Shown: piece by piece, positions 1 through 9,844 of the stretch
How the letters are laid out: the number at the start of each line of letters is the position of its first letter
Numbering within the stretch: the first letter of the stretch is position 1
Origin: Planctomycetia bacterium
GTDB lineage: Bacteria; Planctomycetota; Phycisphaerae; Phycisphaerales; SM1A02
NCBI GenBank assembly: GCA_009936695.1
Contig: JAACEA010000149.1
Coordinates: 1-13,302, forward strand
DNA length: 13,302 nt
Direction of reading: 5' to 3'
Program-made: the position numbers and the translations under genes
The notes under the pieces: generated by a model
What the model was told of the DNA's origin: nothing
Database searches by the model: none
What the model saw: the letters and a program-made list of their open reading frames with translations, nothing else

Positions 1-459
1 CCGTTCGAGGAGACGCCGTTGGCCGAGGCGACGGCCGACGACTTCCACTACCACGCGGCCGCCCAGCTCGCGGGGCCCGCGCGACTGGTCGAGCGGCTCA
101 GGCCTGCGCTGGCCGCCGCCACGTCGCCGGCGGTCGTCCTCTTCGGCGACATCCACGCACGGTCCCGGCCCCGCGCGAATGCGACGCCGTACCTCGTGGC
201 GAAGGCGGGGGTGGAGGCGATGGTCGGCCTGCTGGCGGTCGAACTCGCACCGATCCGGATCTTCGGCCTCTCGCCGGGGGTGGTGGGTTGGCCGGAGGAC
301 TGGCCGGAGACGCGACGCGATGCCTATCTCGAACGGGTCCCGCTCGGCCGCGCCGGAACCCCGGAGGAGGCGGCCCTGCTCGTTCGATCGCTGTTGCTCG
401 ATGCGACGTACTGCACGGGCATCGTGATTCCGATCGACGGTGGAAGACACCTTCGCTGA
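1..459 (+). CDS. SDR oxidoreductase, pteridine reductase (FolM/PTR1-like), 5' end outside window
   Basis: The 3' part of a short-chain dehydrogenase/reductase; 152 codons are visible and the reading frame is open from base 1, so the N-terminal NAD(P)-binding glycine motif lies upstream. The YxxxK catalytic pair is Y64/K68 of the visible part (PYLVAK). The residue usually serine in SDRs is Asp here (D50, in FGDIHA), as in PTR1 and FolM pteridine reductases. It is followed by SPGVVGWPEDWPE, like the APGxxxWPE segment of that subfamily, and the protein ends DGGRHLR, identical to the FolM tail as I remember it. By family knowledge these cytoplasmic enzymes reduce dihydrobiopterin or dihydrofolate with NADPH. 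The D-to-Y distance is 14, one longer than usual. The gene converges on the TPR lipoprotein gene with 67 bp between them. A generic SDR of other specificity is the main alternative. Confidence 0.8.
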   Translation, partial: PFEETPLAEATADDFHYHAAAQLAGPARLVERLRPALAAATSPAVVLFGDIHARSRPRANATPYLVAKAGVEAMVGLLAVELAPIRIFGLSPGVVGWPEDWPETRRDAYLERVPLGRAGTPEEAALLVRSLLLDATYCTGIVIPIDGGRHLR

Positions 460-526
460 GCACTCAGGCCTAGGGAATCGGCTTCGTCCCTCGGACGATG
501 GTGGTCGAGGTCGTCATCACATTTCT
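460..526. other. Short convergent intergenic gap
   Basis: These 67 bp separate two converging stop codons. The only structure seen is a small inverted repeat, CGTCC-CTC-GGACG (485-497), a 5-bp stem with no T-run on either side, so a terminator cannot be claimed with confidence. Confidence 0.3.
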
Positions 527-1607
527 TCAGGAATCCGGGTGATCGCCCGGTCGGGCCAGATCGGCGCGGGCCCGGACGACCCGGGGGTCGCCGGGTGCCG
601 TGTCCTCGGCGATGCGAAGCCAGGCTTCCGCGTCCTCGGTGCGGCTGGCGGCGTCGAAGCAGCGTGCCGCTTCGATGGCCGCGGCGAGATCTTCCGGATC
701 ATGGCGGGCCCGCGCGGCCCAGGTCTCGCCCGCGTCGCCGGGTCGGTCCAGGGCGAGCCATCCGGCCGCCAGTTCCTGCGTGACGTCGCGACGTTCGCGA
801 ACTGCCGCGGGGAGCGCGGCCAGCGATTCGACGGCGAGGCGGACCCGACCGGCGCGTCGGAGCAGCGCGGCACGACGAATCCTGATCCCGGGCTCGTCCG
901 GTGCGAGTCGGACCGCGGCGTCGAGCCGCTCGAAGGCGATCTGGGATTCGCCGGTTCGAAAACTCGTCTCCGCGAGCGCGGCGAGGACGAAGGCGTCGTC
1001 GGGGCGCTCGCGGGCGAGCGTCTCGAGGATGTCGGCGGCCGCCTCGGGACGGTCCGCACGGAGGAGGGCCAGTCCCAGATAGAGCCGGGCGATCGGATCC
1101 GAGGTGTCGACGCGTCGGTACGCCTCGATCGCAGCATCCAGGCGGCCCGCTCCCTCGAGGGCCAGTCCGAGGTTGCGGCGGGTCTCGGCGTCGATCTTGC
1201 CGCCGTCCTCCGCCCGCTTCAGGGCGGTCGCCGCGTCCGCCGCGATCGCCGACGCGGCCGCCTCGCCGAAGGCTTCGCGGATCTCCCCGCTTCGCATCAG
1301 GAGGGTCCGGCCGAGGGCGGCGTCCACGACCGGATCGTCGGGAAGCCGGCTTGCGAGCGACCGGGCGACGGTTTCGGCGTTGTCGGCTCGTCCCGCGGCG
1401 AGCCACCGCTCGATCGCATCGAGGGAGGCGTCTCGGTCCGCGGCAGAAAGGGTCGTTCCAGGGGTGCGTGCGGGGGACGGGGGCTCGGTGTCCCCGTCGC
1501 AGGCGGTCATCAGCATCACGATCGCGACCGCCGGAACGGGCAAGAACCGGCGAAGTCGGGCGTGAACGGCCCAGCAGAGGCGTGGGGATTCGTAGACTGT
1601 CGGAATC

Positions 1608-1609
<2 letters not shown>
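527..1609 (-). CDS. TPR-repeat lipoprotein of unknown function
   Basis: A 360-aa protein starting at an ATG read from 1609. Residues 1-36 form a long, partly basic n-region (HARLRRF) and a hydrophobic stretch (VPAVAIVMLM) ending in MTAC, a lipobox-like site with Cys37. Met at -3 is not the commonest residue. Then comes a Pro-rich linker and, from about residue 55 to the end, alanine-rich paired helices of tetratricopeptide type. The clearest repeats are near 140-170 (RNLGLALEGAGRLDAAIEAY), 171-204, 205-238 and 275-304. TPR proteins usually mediate protein-protein contacts; no catalytic domain is visible and the partner is unknown. Its start codon shares CATG with the divergent valS start, so its promoter must lie inside valS. 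No Shine-Dalgarno is visible. The frame stays open to 1837, but the extra residues would precede the signal peptide and are antisense to conserved valS, so the shorter start is preferred. Confidence 0.75.
1593..1598 (+). promoter_or_regulatory. Putative -10 element (TAGACT) of valS
   Basis: TAGACT lies 9 nt before the valS ATG at 1608. No canonical -35 (TTGACA) is apparent 16-18 bp upstream, and only a weak GGA sits before the ATG. The spacing would put the transcription start at or next to the start codon. The call rests partly on the same arrangement at four other genes in the window. Confidence 0.5.
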
Positions 1610-4856
<3,247 letters not shown>

Positions 4857-4966
4857 TCCGGCGGGATCCCCGAGGTCGTCGTCGGTGACGGGTGGTCGGC
4901 GGTTCCGGGCTCGGATCTCGATCGAGTCCTGCCCGGCCGGACCGTCAGTGGCTAGACTGAGAAACC
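4857..4966. other. valS to lipoprotein intergenic region
   Basis: A G+C-rich 110-bp gap. At its left edge, overlapping the valS stop, is a weak inverted repeat GATCC-GGCG-GGATC (4855-4868) with no T-run. At its right edge is the TAGACT element listed separately. Nothing else is recognised. Confidence 0.4.
4953..4958 (+). promoter_or_regulatory. Putative -10 element (TAGACT) of the metalloprotease-like lipoprotein gene
   Basis: TAGACT ends 8 nt before the ATG at 4967 and is identical to the hexamer before valS; the match extends to CTAGACTGA against GTAGACTGT. No clear -35 box or strong Shine-Dalgarno is present, consistent with a leaderless or near-leaderless transcript. Confidence 0.5.
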
Positions 4967-6133
4967 ATGACGTCCGACATCGATCAGAGATGCGAGACCT
5001 CGGCCGGCCGGACCGCCACGGCGGTGATCGTCGGTTCGGGGCTGTTCCTCGCCCTGTTCGCGGCGATGGGGATCACCGGTTGCGGGGGGAACCCCGAGCC
5101 GGTCCCGAGGCCCGCGGCCCGGGCCGGAATCGACGCCGACGCGACCCCCTCCAACCAGCCGGTCCAGGAGTTCGATCCGTCGACCTTCGAGGAGACCTCG
5201 ACCGTCGAGCCCTGGTCGTTCGGCGGCTACGAGGGGGAGCTGGTCACGACACCGACCCATCTGCTCCACCTGACGCTCTCCGAGGGGCGGCTCCGGACGG
5301 CGATGCCCGTCTTCACGGGGACCGCACTGCTCCACTACCGGACGATGCTGTTTCCCGAGGTGGATGCGAAACCGCTCGACGCCCCGTCGGAACGCATGAG
5401 CACCTTCGTGTTCGGAACCCGTCCGGAGTGGGCGGCCTGGACCCAGTGGCGACTCCGCCGTGGTGCGAGCCTCTACCTCGGCATCGAACGGGGTGGCTAC
5501 ACGATCGACGGCGAAAGCGTGATCTGGGACATCGGCCGATACGACACCCTCTGCATGCTCGCCCACGAAGGCTGGCATCAGTACACCCAGAGCGTCTTCC
5601 GACATCCGCTCCCCGCGTTCCTCGAGGAAGGTCTCGCCGCGTACGCGGAAGGGCACCGATTCCGTCGCAGCGACGCGGCGCCGGTCTTCATGCCGTGGCG
5701 AAACCTCGAGCGATATGGTCAGCTTCGATCGGCCCGGTATCGAAACCGACTCATCGATCTCGACGAGCTCGTCGCGCGGCCGCCCCAGTACTTCGTGGCG
5801 GGGAGCGAGCGCGGGCTTCTCACCTACTACGCGCAGCTCTGGGTGCTCGTCCACTATCTGGTCGAGGGACGCGAAGGCCGCTACCGGGACGGGCTCGTGA
5901 AGCTCGTCCGCGACGCGGTGGACGGCCACATCACCTCGTCGATCTACGACGCCGATCGCCGCGCGGGCATCCTCGGGCGAACGCTGGGGCCGAACACCGG
6001 CCGCGACATCATCGCGACCTACTTCGACGAGGACTATGCGGGATTCAAGGCCGGGTACGAGGCGTTCATCGACCGCGTCGTCGCCTCCGGCAACGGCACG
6101 CGGATCTGGCAGGGGCGATCACCCATCGAGTGA
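4967..6133 (+). CDS. Lipoprotein with HExxH zinc-metalloprotease motif (DUF1570-like)
   Basis: A 388-aa predicted lipoprotein. A long n-region is followed by a hydrophobic segment (VIVGSGLFLALFAAMG) and a lipobox ITGC with Cys39. The mature part has a Pro/Ala-rich linker and then a globular domain. LAHEGWHQY puts the HExxH motif at residues 200-204, and LEEGLAAYAEG at 219 onward supplies a downstream glutamate (E220/E221). This is the HExxH-n-E layout of gluzincin zinc peptidases and of DUF1570, a family common in planctomycetes. The active site would face the periplasm or cell surface. Substrate is unknown, and a non-proteolytic role is possible because only motifs are visible. The start follows a TAGACT box by 8 nt. 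The 3' end overlaps the convergent hydrolase gene by 15 bp. Confidence 0.8.
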   Translation: MTSDIDQRCETSAGRTATAVIVGSGLFLALFAAMGITGCGGNPEPVPRPAARAGIDADATPSNQPVQEFDPSTFEETSTVEPWSFGGYEGELVTTPTHLLHLTLSEGRLRTAMPVFTGTALLHYRTMLFPEVDAKPLDAPSERMSTFVFGTRPEWAAWTQWRLRRGASLYLGIERGGYTIDGESVIWDIGRYDTLCMLAHEGWHQYTQSVFRHPLPAFLEEGLAAYAEGHRFRRSDAAPVFMPWRNLERYGQLRSARYRNRLIDLDELVARPPQYFVAGSERGLLTYYAQLWVLVHYLVEGREGRYRDGLVKLVRDAVDGHITSSIYDADRRAGILGRTLGPNTGRDIIATYFDEDYAGFKAGYEAFIDRVVASGNGTRIWQGRSPIE

Positions 6134-6916
6134 CGGGGTCGGTCCGAGGTGTCGGACCAGGAACTCCGTCTCGCGTGACTTCGCCTCGTTGGTGCACCGG
6201 CCGAAACCGAGATGTTCGTGCGGGGCGCCGGTCGTTTCGAAGGCCAGGAGTTCGATCGTCTCGGGACGGTCGGCCCGGTCTCGCAGGGCGTCGAGGAAGC
6301 GGGCCTGGCCGTCGAACCGAACCCACGCATCGGCCTTCGAGTGCACCGCGAGGATCGGAATCTCCCGCCATTGGTCGAGGTGTCTCATCGGATCCAGCCT
6401 TGCCGTGGCCTCGTGATCGAAGAACTGTCGCTGGTGCTGGGCCGACCAGTCGCCGCTCGTCGCCTCGAGCACCGCCGCTTGAAAGCGGTGAGGCCGGCAC
6501 AGTCGGGCGATCGCCACCATGCCACCCATGGACATCCCGCCGATCGCGGCCCGGTCGAGGTCGAAGCCGAGGCTCCCCAGGTTCCGGAGGATCTCGTCGA
6601 TCTCGTCGATCGCCTGCTCGATGTGATCGAGGATCCGCTCGGGCTTCTGGTCCTCCGGGGTTCCGCGTTCGCCGTGGCCCGGGAGATCGATGGCACAGGC
6701 GCCGATGCCGGCCCGGGCGAGTCGCAGGTACCGGCCGGGATCGAGTTCCTTGCTGGCCGTCCGCCCATGCATCCAGAGCAGGAACGGAATGCGACCGTCG
6801 CCGCCGAGCGGGACGCCTTCGGGGCGGACCACGAGGCTGGGAACATCCACGCCGAGCCGACGGGTCTCGGAGATGGCCTGGAGGCTGCTCGGAAGTCGTG
6901 CATCGAGATCGGGCAT
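6119..6916 (-). CDS. Alpha/beta-hydrolase, esterase/dipeptidyl-peptidase-like
   Basis: A 265-aa cytoplasmic protein with no signal peptide. The oxyanion-side segment LLWMHGRTASKE is at residues 47-57, followed by IDLPGHGERG (77-85). The nucleophile elbow GMSMGG is centred on Ser129. A plausible acid is Asp196 (HSKADAWV) and the catalytic His is in GAPHEHLGF (H233 or H235). The HGxTxSKE plus HGER pattern resembles the YitV/YtmA-type esterases of Bacillus, but I cannot assign a substrate. The frame is open as far as 7240, but that would run antisense through rsmD; the ATG at 6916 lies just before the domain and follows TACGCT on the same strand by 8 nt. Divergent from rsmD and convergent with the metalloprotease-like gene. 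Confidence 0.85.
   Translation of the reverse strand: MPDLDARLPSSLQAISETRRLGVDVPSLVVRPEGVPLGGDGRIPFLLWMHGRTASKELDPGRYLRLARAGIGACAIDLPGHGERGTPEDQKPERILDHIEQAIDEIDEILRNLGSLGFDLDRAAIGGMSMGGMVAIARLCRPHRFQAAVLEATSGDWSAQHQRQFFDHEATARLDPMRHLDQWREIPILAVHSKADAWVRFDGQARFLDALRDRADRPETIELLAFETTGAPHEHLGFGRCTNEAKSRETEFLVRHLGPTPSLDG
6141..6158. terminator. Perfect 7-bp inverted repeat at a convergent gene junction
   Basis: GGTCCGA-GGTG-TCGGACC, a perfect 7-bp stem with a 4-nt loop, begins 7 bp after the stop codon of the metalloprotease-like gene. It lies inside the 3' coding end of the opposing hydrolase. No T-run follows on either strand, so intrinsic termination is only possible; it may instead act as a 3'-end stabilising hairpin, or be chance in G+C-rich DNA. 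Confidence 0.35.
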
Positions 6917-6924
6917 GGCGGCAG

Positions 6925-6930
6925 AGCGTA
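6925..6930 (-). promoter_or_regulatory. Putative -10 element (TACGCT) of the hydrolase gene
   Basis: Reading the minus strand, TACGCT ends 8 nt before the hydrolase ATG (6916), the same placement as the TAnnnT hexamers before valS and the lipoprotein gene. No Shine-Dalgarno is visible in the CTGCCGCC between them. Confidence 0.4.
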
Positions 6931-6974
6931 GTCGCTTCGGATCGCCCGAACTGGTGGTCGCGACGGATTCCCGG

Positions 6975-6980
6975 GATACT
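6975..6980 (+). promoter_or_regulatory. Putative -10 element (GATACT) of rsmD
   Basis: GATACT, one base from TATACT, ends 6 nt before the rsmD ATG at 6987. The downstream GT matches the TAGACTGT at valS. Only GGG directly abuts the ATG, so a leaderless start is plausible. Confidence 0.4.
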
Positions 6981-6986
6981 GTTGGG

Positions 6987-7586
6987 ATGATCAAGATCAT
7001 CGGTGGCGAATTCCGGTCCCGCATCCTCGAAGGTCCCCCCGATGCGTCGACCACGCGACCCATCACCGCCCGGGTGAAGGAGGCGGTGTTCAATCTCCTG
7101 CGCGGGTGGTGCGACGACGCGGTCGTGCTCGATCTCTTCGCGGGGGTCGGGGCGATCGGGCTCGAGGCGGTCAGCCGCGGCGCCCGGGAGGTCGTGCTGG
7201 TGGAGTTGAACGGGCGAATCGCATCGATTCTCGAGTTCAACGTCGCCGAGCTGGGCTGCCGGGATCGCGCGACCGTGGTTCGGGCGGATGCGCTCGGGCC
7301 GGCGGCCCTGGCGCAGGCTCCACGCGACTGCGACCTCGTCTTCCTCGATCCGCCCTACGCGTTGTGGGACGATGAGACCTCGCGGGAACGTCTGCTCGAT
7401 CTCGTCGCACGTTGCCGGAACAACATGAAGGACGCGTCGTTCCTCGTCTTGCGGACGCCCAGCGACGTTCCCGAGGACTTCCCCGGGATCCCCGGCTTCG
7501 ATGGTCCCGAGACGCATTCATACGCCGAGGACATGTACGTCCATCTCTTCGCGCCGACGCGCGATGACCACGCGGCGGAGGGGTGA
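6987..7586 (+). CDS. rsmD: 16S rRNA (guanine(966)-N2)-methyltransferase RsmD
   Basis: A 199-aa SAM-dependent methyltransferase that by family knowledge methylates G966 of 16S rRNA during small-subunit assembly. It opens with the family hallmark MIKIIGGEFRSRIL, followed by TRPITARVKEAVFNLL (23-38). The SAM-binding motif is VLDLFAGVGAIGLEAVSRGA (47-66, Asp49). VELN (72-75) and RAD (99-101) follow, and the catalytic LVFLDPPY ends at Tyr124. Length matches the family. The ATG at 6987 is chosen because the protein begins exactly at the conserved N terminus; the upstream open frame is antisense to the hydrolase. A GATACT box sits 6 nt upstream. The next gene starts 71 bp downstream. Confidence 0.95.
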   Translation: MIKIIGGEFRSRILEGPPDASTTRPITARVKEAVFNLLRGWCDDAVVLDLFAGVGAIGLEAVSRGAREVVLVELNGRIASILEFNVAELGCRDRATVVRADALGPAALAQAPRDCDLVFLDPPYALWDDETSRERLLDLVARCRNNMKDASFLVLRTPSDVPEDFPGIPGFDGPETHSYAEDMYVHLFAPTRDDHAAEG

Positions 7587-7644
7587 CGCGAGGCTTCGCG
7601 GCCGGGGCCGGCGGGATCGTCGGTCCGAGGCGTGCGAAATCCGG

Positions 7645-7650
7645 TAGGGT
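7645..7650 (+). promoter_or_regulatory. Putative -10 element (TAGGGT) of the toroid-protein gene
   Basis: TAGGGT ends 7 nt before the ATG at 7658. The intervening CCGAGGC contains a GAGG that could serve as a close, weak Shine-Dalgarno, so this is the least certain of the five start-proximal hexamers. Confidence 0.3.
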
Positions 7651-7657
7651 CCGAGGC

Positions 7658-9001
7658 ATGAGCCATCCCCTCGCCATCGTCCTCCTGACGTTCAGCGTCG
7701 CCGCGGCCGCCTCCGGCCAGGCCGACGAATCGCCCGCGGACACGCGGACATCGTCGAAGACGGTGGCCGAGGCGCCCGCGCCCTCGCCACCCCCCGAAAT
7801 CGACGCGCCCGCGGTCGAGTCCTCGGACGTCGATGCCGCGGTGCTTGCTTCCGTCGCCTTTCTCCTGGAGCGACAGGAGGGGCCGACGCGAGCGGAGTGG
7901 CCGTATCAGGGTGTCTACCGGGTCGCCGCCACCGACGACGATCCCGAGTCGCTGATCGAGGGACGTGGGCGGCGGCGAAGCGTGATTCCCATCGGCTATC
8001 GGGTGGGGGGAACCGCCATCGTGGGTGATGCGCTGCTGCGGGTCCCCGGATGCGACGAGGATGCGGATCGCCGCGAGGCGCTCGAACGCGCTCGTCGATT
8101 CGTGGTCGACTCGACGCGGCATCCGAACATGAACCCGGACTATGGCGGCGGATACGACGTTCGCGGCTGGGGCTACATCTACGGAGGCGACTTCCTGCTC
8201 TCGATGCGGGAACGCGGTTTCATTCCCGAGGAAGCCGCCACCGAGCACGACGAGGCGATCCGCTTCTACCTCGACGGACTCGCGGCGATCGAGATCCCGA
8301 AGGTTGGCGGCTGGAACTACGCGCGACGCGGTCCGCTGGCGGCACCGAGCGGCACCAGTCCCTTCATGACGCCGCCGGGCATCCAGGTCCTGGTCGAAGC
8401 GGAACGCCAGGGTTTTCCGGTGAAGGCGGGCATGCGGGATCGGGCGATGAAGGCGATCGACCTCACCATCGGCGAGGACGGCGTCGTCGCCTATTCGGCG
8501 CAGCGGAAGACGCGTGAGTCGCCGGAGATGATTCCCGGCGCGATGGGGCGGATGCTCGCGGTGGAGACGGTGCGGCATGATGCGGGCGTCGAGAACGCGG
8601 ACGCGATCCGCGACGCCCTCGCGGCCTTCGTCACGCATTGGGACGAACTCCTGAAGCGCAAGGAGAAGACGGGCACCCACGTCGCGCCCTACGGCGTGGC
8701 GCCGTACTACTTCTTCTACGCCCACGGATACGCGGCGGAGGCGATCGAACGACTGCCGGAGGCGGAGCGTGCCGCCTGGCGGGATCGACTGCACCGACTG
8801 CTGATGTCGGTCCGCGACGAAGACGGCACCTGGAACGACCGGGTGTTCTCCCGCAGCGCGGCGTACGGCACCGCGGTGACCGTGCTGGCGTTCACGGAGC
8901 CCGCGTTCGCCGCCCGGCCACGGGCGGTGGTGCCGCCTCCCGCGGTCGTCGAGGCGCCGGACCGGTCCGAGGAAGAAACGCCCGCGAACGAAGAACGATG
9001 A
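7658..9001 (+). CDS. Secreted alpha/alpha-toroid protein (squalene-cyclase/prenyltransferase-like fold), unknown function
   Basis: A 447-aa protein with a signal peptide (MSHPLAIVLLTFSVAAAASG, probable cut near residue 20) and a Pro/Ala/Ser-rich linker to about residue 55. From 56 on, helix pairs such as VDAAVLASVAFLLERQE, RREALERARRFVVDST (138-153) and GGWNYARRG, plus the closing DEDGTWNDRVFSRSAAYGTAVTVLAF (387-412), recall the inner/outer helices and GxW turns of squalene-cyclase-fold toroids. No DxDD cyclase motif or obvious prenyltransferase zinc site is visible, so catalysis cannot be inferred. The C-terminal ~30 residues are a Pro/Glu-rich tail. The ATG at 7658 puts the signal peptide at the N terminus. 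Its stop overlaps an ATG (ATGA, 8998-9001), but the ispD start preferred here is 9028. Confidence 0.7.
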   Translation: MSHPLAIVLLTFSVAAAASGQADESPADTRTSSKTVAEAPAPSPPPEIDAPAVESSDVDAAVLASVAFLLERQEGPTRAEWPYQGVYRVAATDDDPESLIEGRGRRRSVIPIGYRVGGTAIVGDALLRVPGCDEDADRREALERARRFVVDSTRHPNMNPDYGGGYDVRGWGYIYGGDFLLSMRERGFIPEEAATEHDEAIRFYLDGLAAIEIPKVGGWNYARRGPLAAPSGTSPFMTPPGIQVLVEAERQGFPVKAGMRDRAMKAIDLTIGEDGVVAYSAQRKTRESPEMIPGAMGRMLAVETVRHDAGVENADAIRDALAAFVTHWDELLKRKEKTGTHVAPYGVAPYYFFYAHGYAAEAIERLPEAERAAWRDRLHRLLMSVRDEDGTWNDRVFSRSAAYGTAVTVLAFTEPAFAARPRAVVPPPAVVEAPDRSEEETPANEER

Positions 9002-9013
9002 CCCCCGATCACC

Positions 9014-9019
9014 GAGGAG
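9014..9019 (+). promoter_or_regulatory. Shine-Dalgarno deciding the ispD start
   Basis: GAGGAG lies 8 nt before the ATG at 9028. It supports that start over the in-frame ATG at 8998, which overlaps the upstream stop codon and would add ten residues (MTPDHRGVEP) not part of the conserved family. Confidence 0.7.
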
Positions 9020-9027
9020 TCGAACCC

Positions 9028-9834
9028 ATGCGATGCGCGCTCATCATTCCAGCGGCCGGCGCGAGCCGTCGATTCGGCGAAGGGGACAAGCTCGGTCAGG
9101 ACTTCGGCGGTCGGCCGCTCCTCCTGCGGTCGATCGAGCCCTTCACCAAGCGGGACGACGTCGATGCCGTCATCGTCGCCGGTCCGCCCGAGGACCTCGA
9201 TGCATTCCGGGACCGGTACGGGCCGCAGCTGAGTTTCCTCGGGGGCACGGTGGTCGCGGGAGGACGTCTGGAGCGGTGGGAGACGGTGCGCAACGCGCTC
9301 GAATCCGTCCCCGAGGGATGCACCCACGTGGCGATCCACGACGCGGCGAGGCCGCTGGTCGACGAGGCGCTGATCGCTCGGGTGTTCGAAGCCGCGACCT
9401 GTTTCGACGCGGTGGTTCCGGGCGTGCCGGTGCGGGACACGCTCAAGCGGGGTGATCACGAGGTGGTCGAAGGTGCGGAGCGGGACGCGACCGTCGACTC
9501 GATTCTCGGAATCGGCGAGGGCGACGACTCACCCGACATCGGTCACCAGATCGCCGCGCGGAGGATCGTCGGCACCGTGGATCGCACCGACCTGTGGCGG
9601 ATGCAGACGCCGCAGGTGTTCACGGTCGATCTGATTCGACGGGCGTACGCGCAGGCGGATCTCGACGGGGCGACCGACGATGCGATGCTCGTCGAGCGTC
9701 TCGGCGAGCCGGTGATGATCGTCGAAGGGAGCGAGCGGAATCTCAAGGTCACGACCGCCGAGGATCTGGTCGTCGCCCGGGCAATCTCGGGGGTCGGCTC
9801 ATCGACGTCCCGGCCGGCTCACAAGCGCTTCTGA
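9028..9834 (+). CDS. ispD: 2-C-methyl-D-erythritol 4-phosphate cytidylyltransferase (IspD)
   Basis: By family knowledge it joins CTP and methylerythritol 4-phosphate to give CDP-ME in the MEP isoprenoid pathway (cytoplasm). The 268-aa protein begins MRCALIIPAAGASRRFG, the nucleotide-binding loop with Arg14/15. Lys21 is in DKLGQDFGGRPLL, where the usual PK is DK. Other hallmarks are VAIHDAARPLV (HDAARP 104-109), VPVRDTLKR (137-141), TVDR (183-186), QTPQVF (193-198), TDDAMLVE (216 on) and NLKVTTAEDL (238 on). It is longer than the usual ~230 aa mainly because of about 30 extra residues between K140 and T183. The GAGGAG 8 nt upstream sets the start. It probably shares a transcript with the toroid gene 26 bp upstream. 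A 10-bp gap separates it from the convergent feo operon end. Confidence 0.94.
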   Translation: MRCALIIPAAGASRRFGEGDKLGQDFGGRPLLLRSIEPFTKRDDVDAVIVAGPPEDLDAFRDRYGPQLSFLGGTVVAGGRLERWETVRNALESVPEGCTHVAIHDAARPLVDEALIARVFEAATCFDAVVPGVPVRDTLKRGDHEVVEGAERDATVDSILGIGEGDDSPDIGHQIAARRIVGTVDRTDLWRMQTPQVFTVDLIRRAYAQADLDGATDDAMLVERLGEPVMIVEGSERNLKVTTAEDLVVARAISGVGSSTSRPAHKRF

Positions 9835-9844
9835 AGCCAGCGGG

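Noticed and set aside
485..497. CGTCC-CTC-GGACG as a bidirectional terminator
   Set aside because: Only a 5-bp stem with a 3-nt loop and no T-run; stems like this are frequent by chance at this G+C.
4885..6990. A 701-codon plus-strand open frame across the lipoprotein and hydrolase genes
   Set aside because: It is out of frame with the lipoprotein, Arg/Gly/Pro-rich, and runs antisense into the hydrolase; a composition artefact.
6917..7240. N-terminal extension of the hydrolase to an ATG at 7240
   Set aside because: It is antisense to rsmD, lacks similarity to the fold, and the ATG at 6916 already starts just before the domain.
7587..7600. CGCGA-GGCT-TCGCG directly after the rsmD stop as a terminator
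   Set aside because: A 5-bp stem with no T-run and followed by more G+C-rich sequence; not separable from chance.
7355..8794. A 479-codon minus-strand open frame over rsmD and the toroid gene
   Set aside because: Mirror frame of two plus-strand genes that have a family match or a signal peptide; no motif of its own.
8998..9001. ATGA overlap between the toroid stop and a possible ispD start
   Set aside because: A second ATG at 9028 has GAGGAG 8 nt upstream and begins exactly at the conserved IspD N terminus. Coupling through ATGA cannot be excluded.
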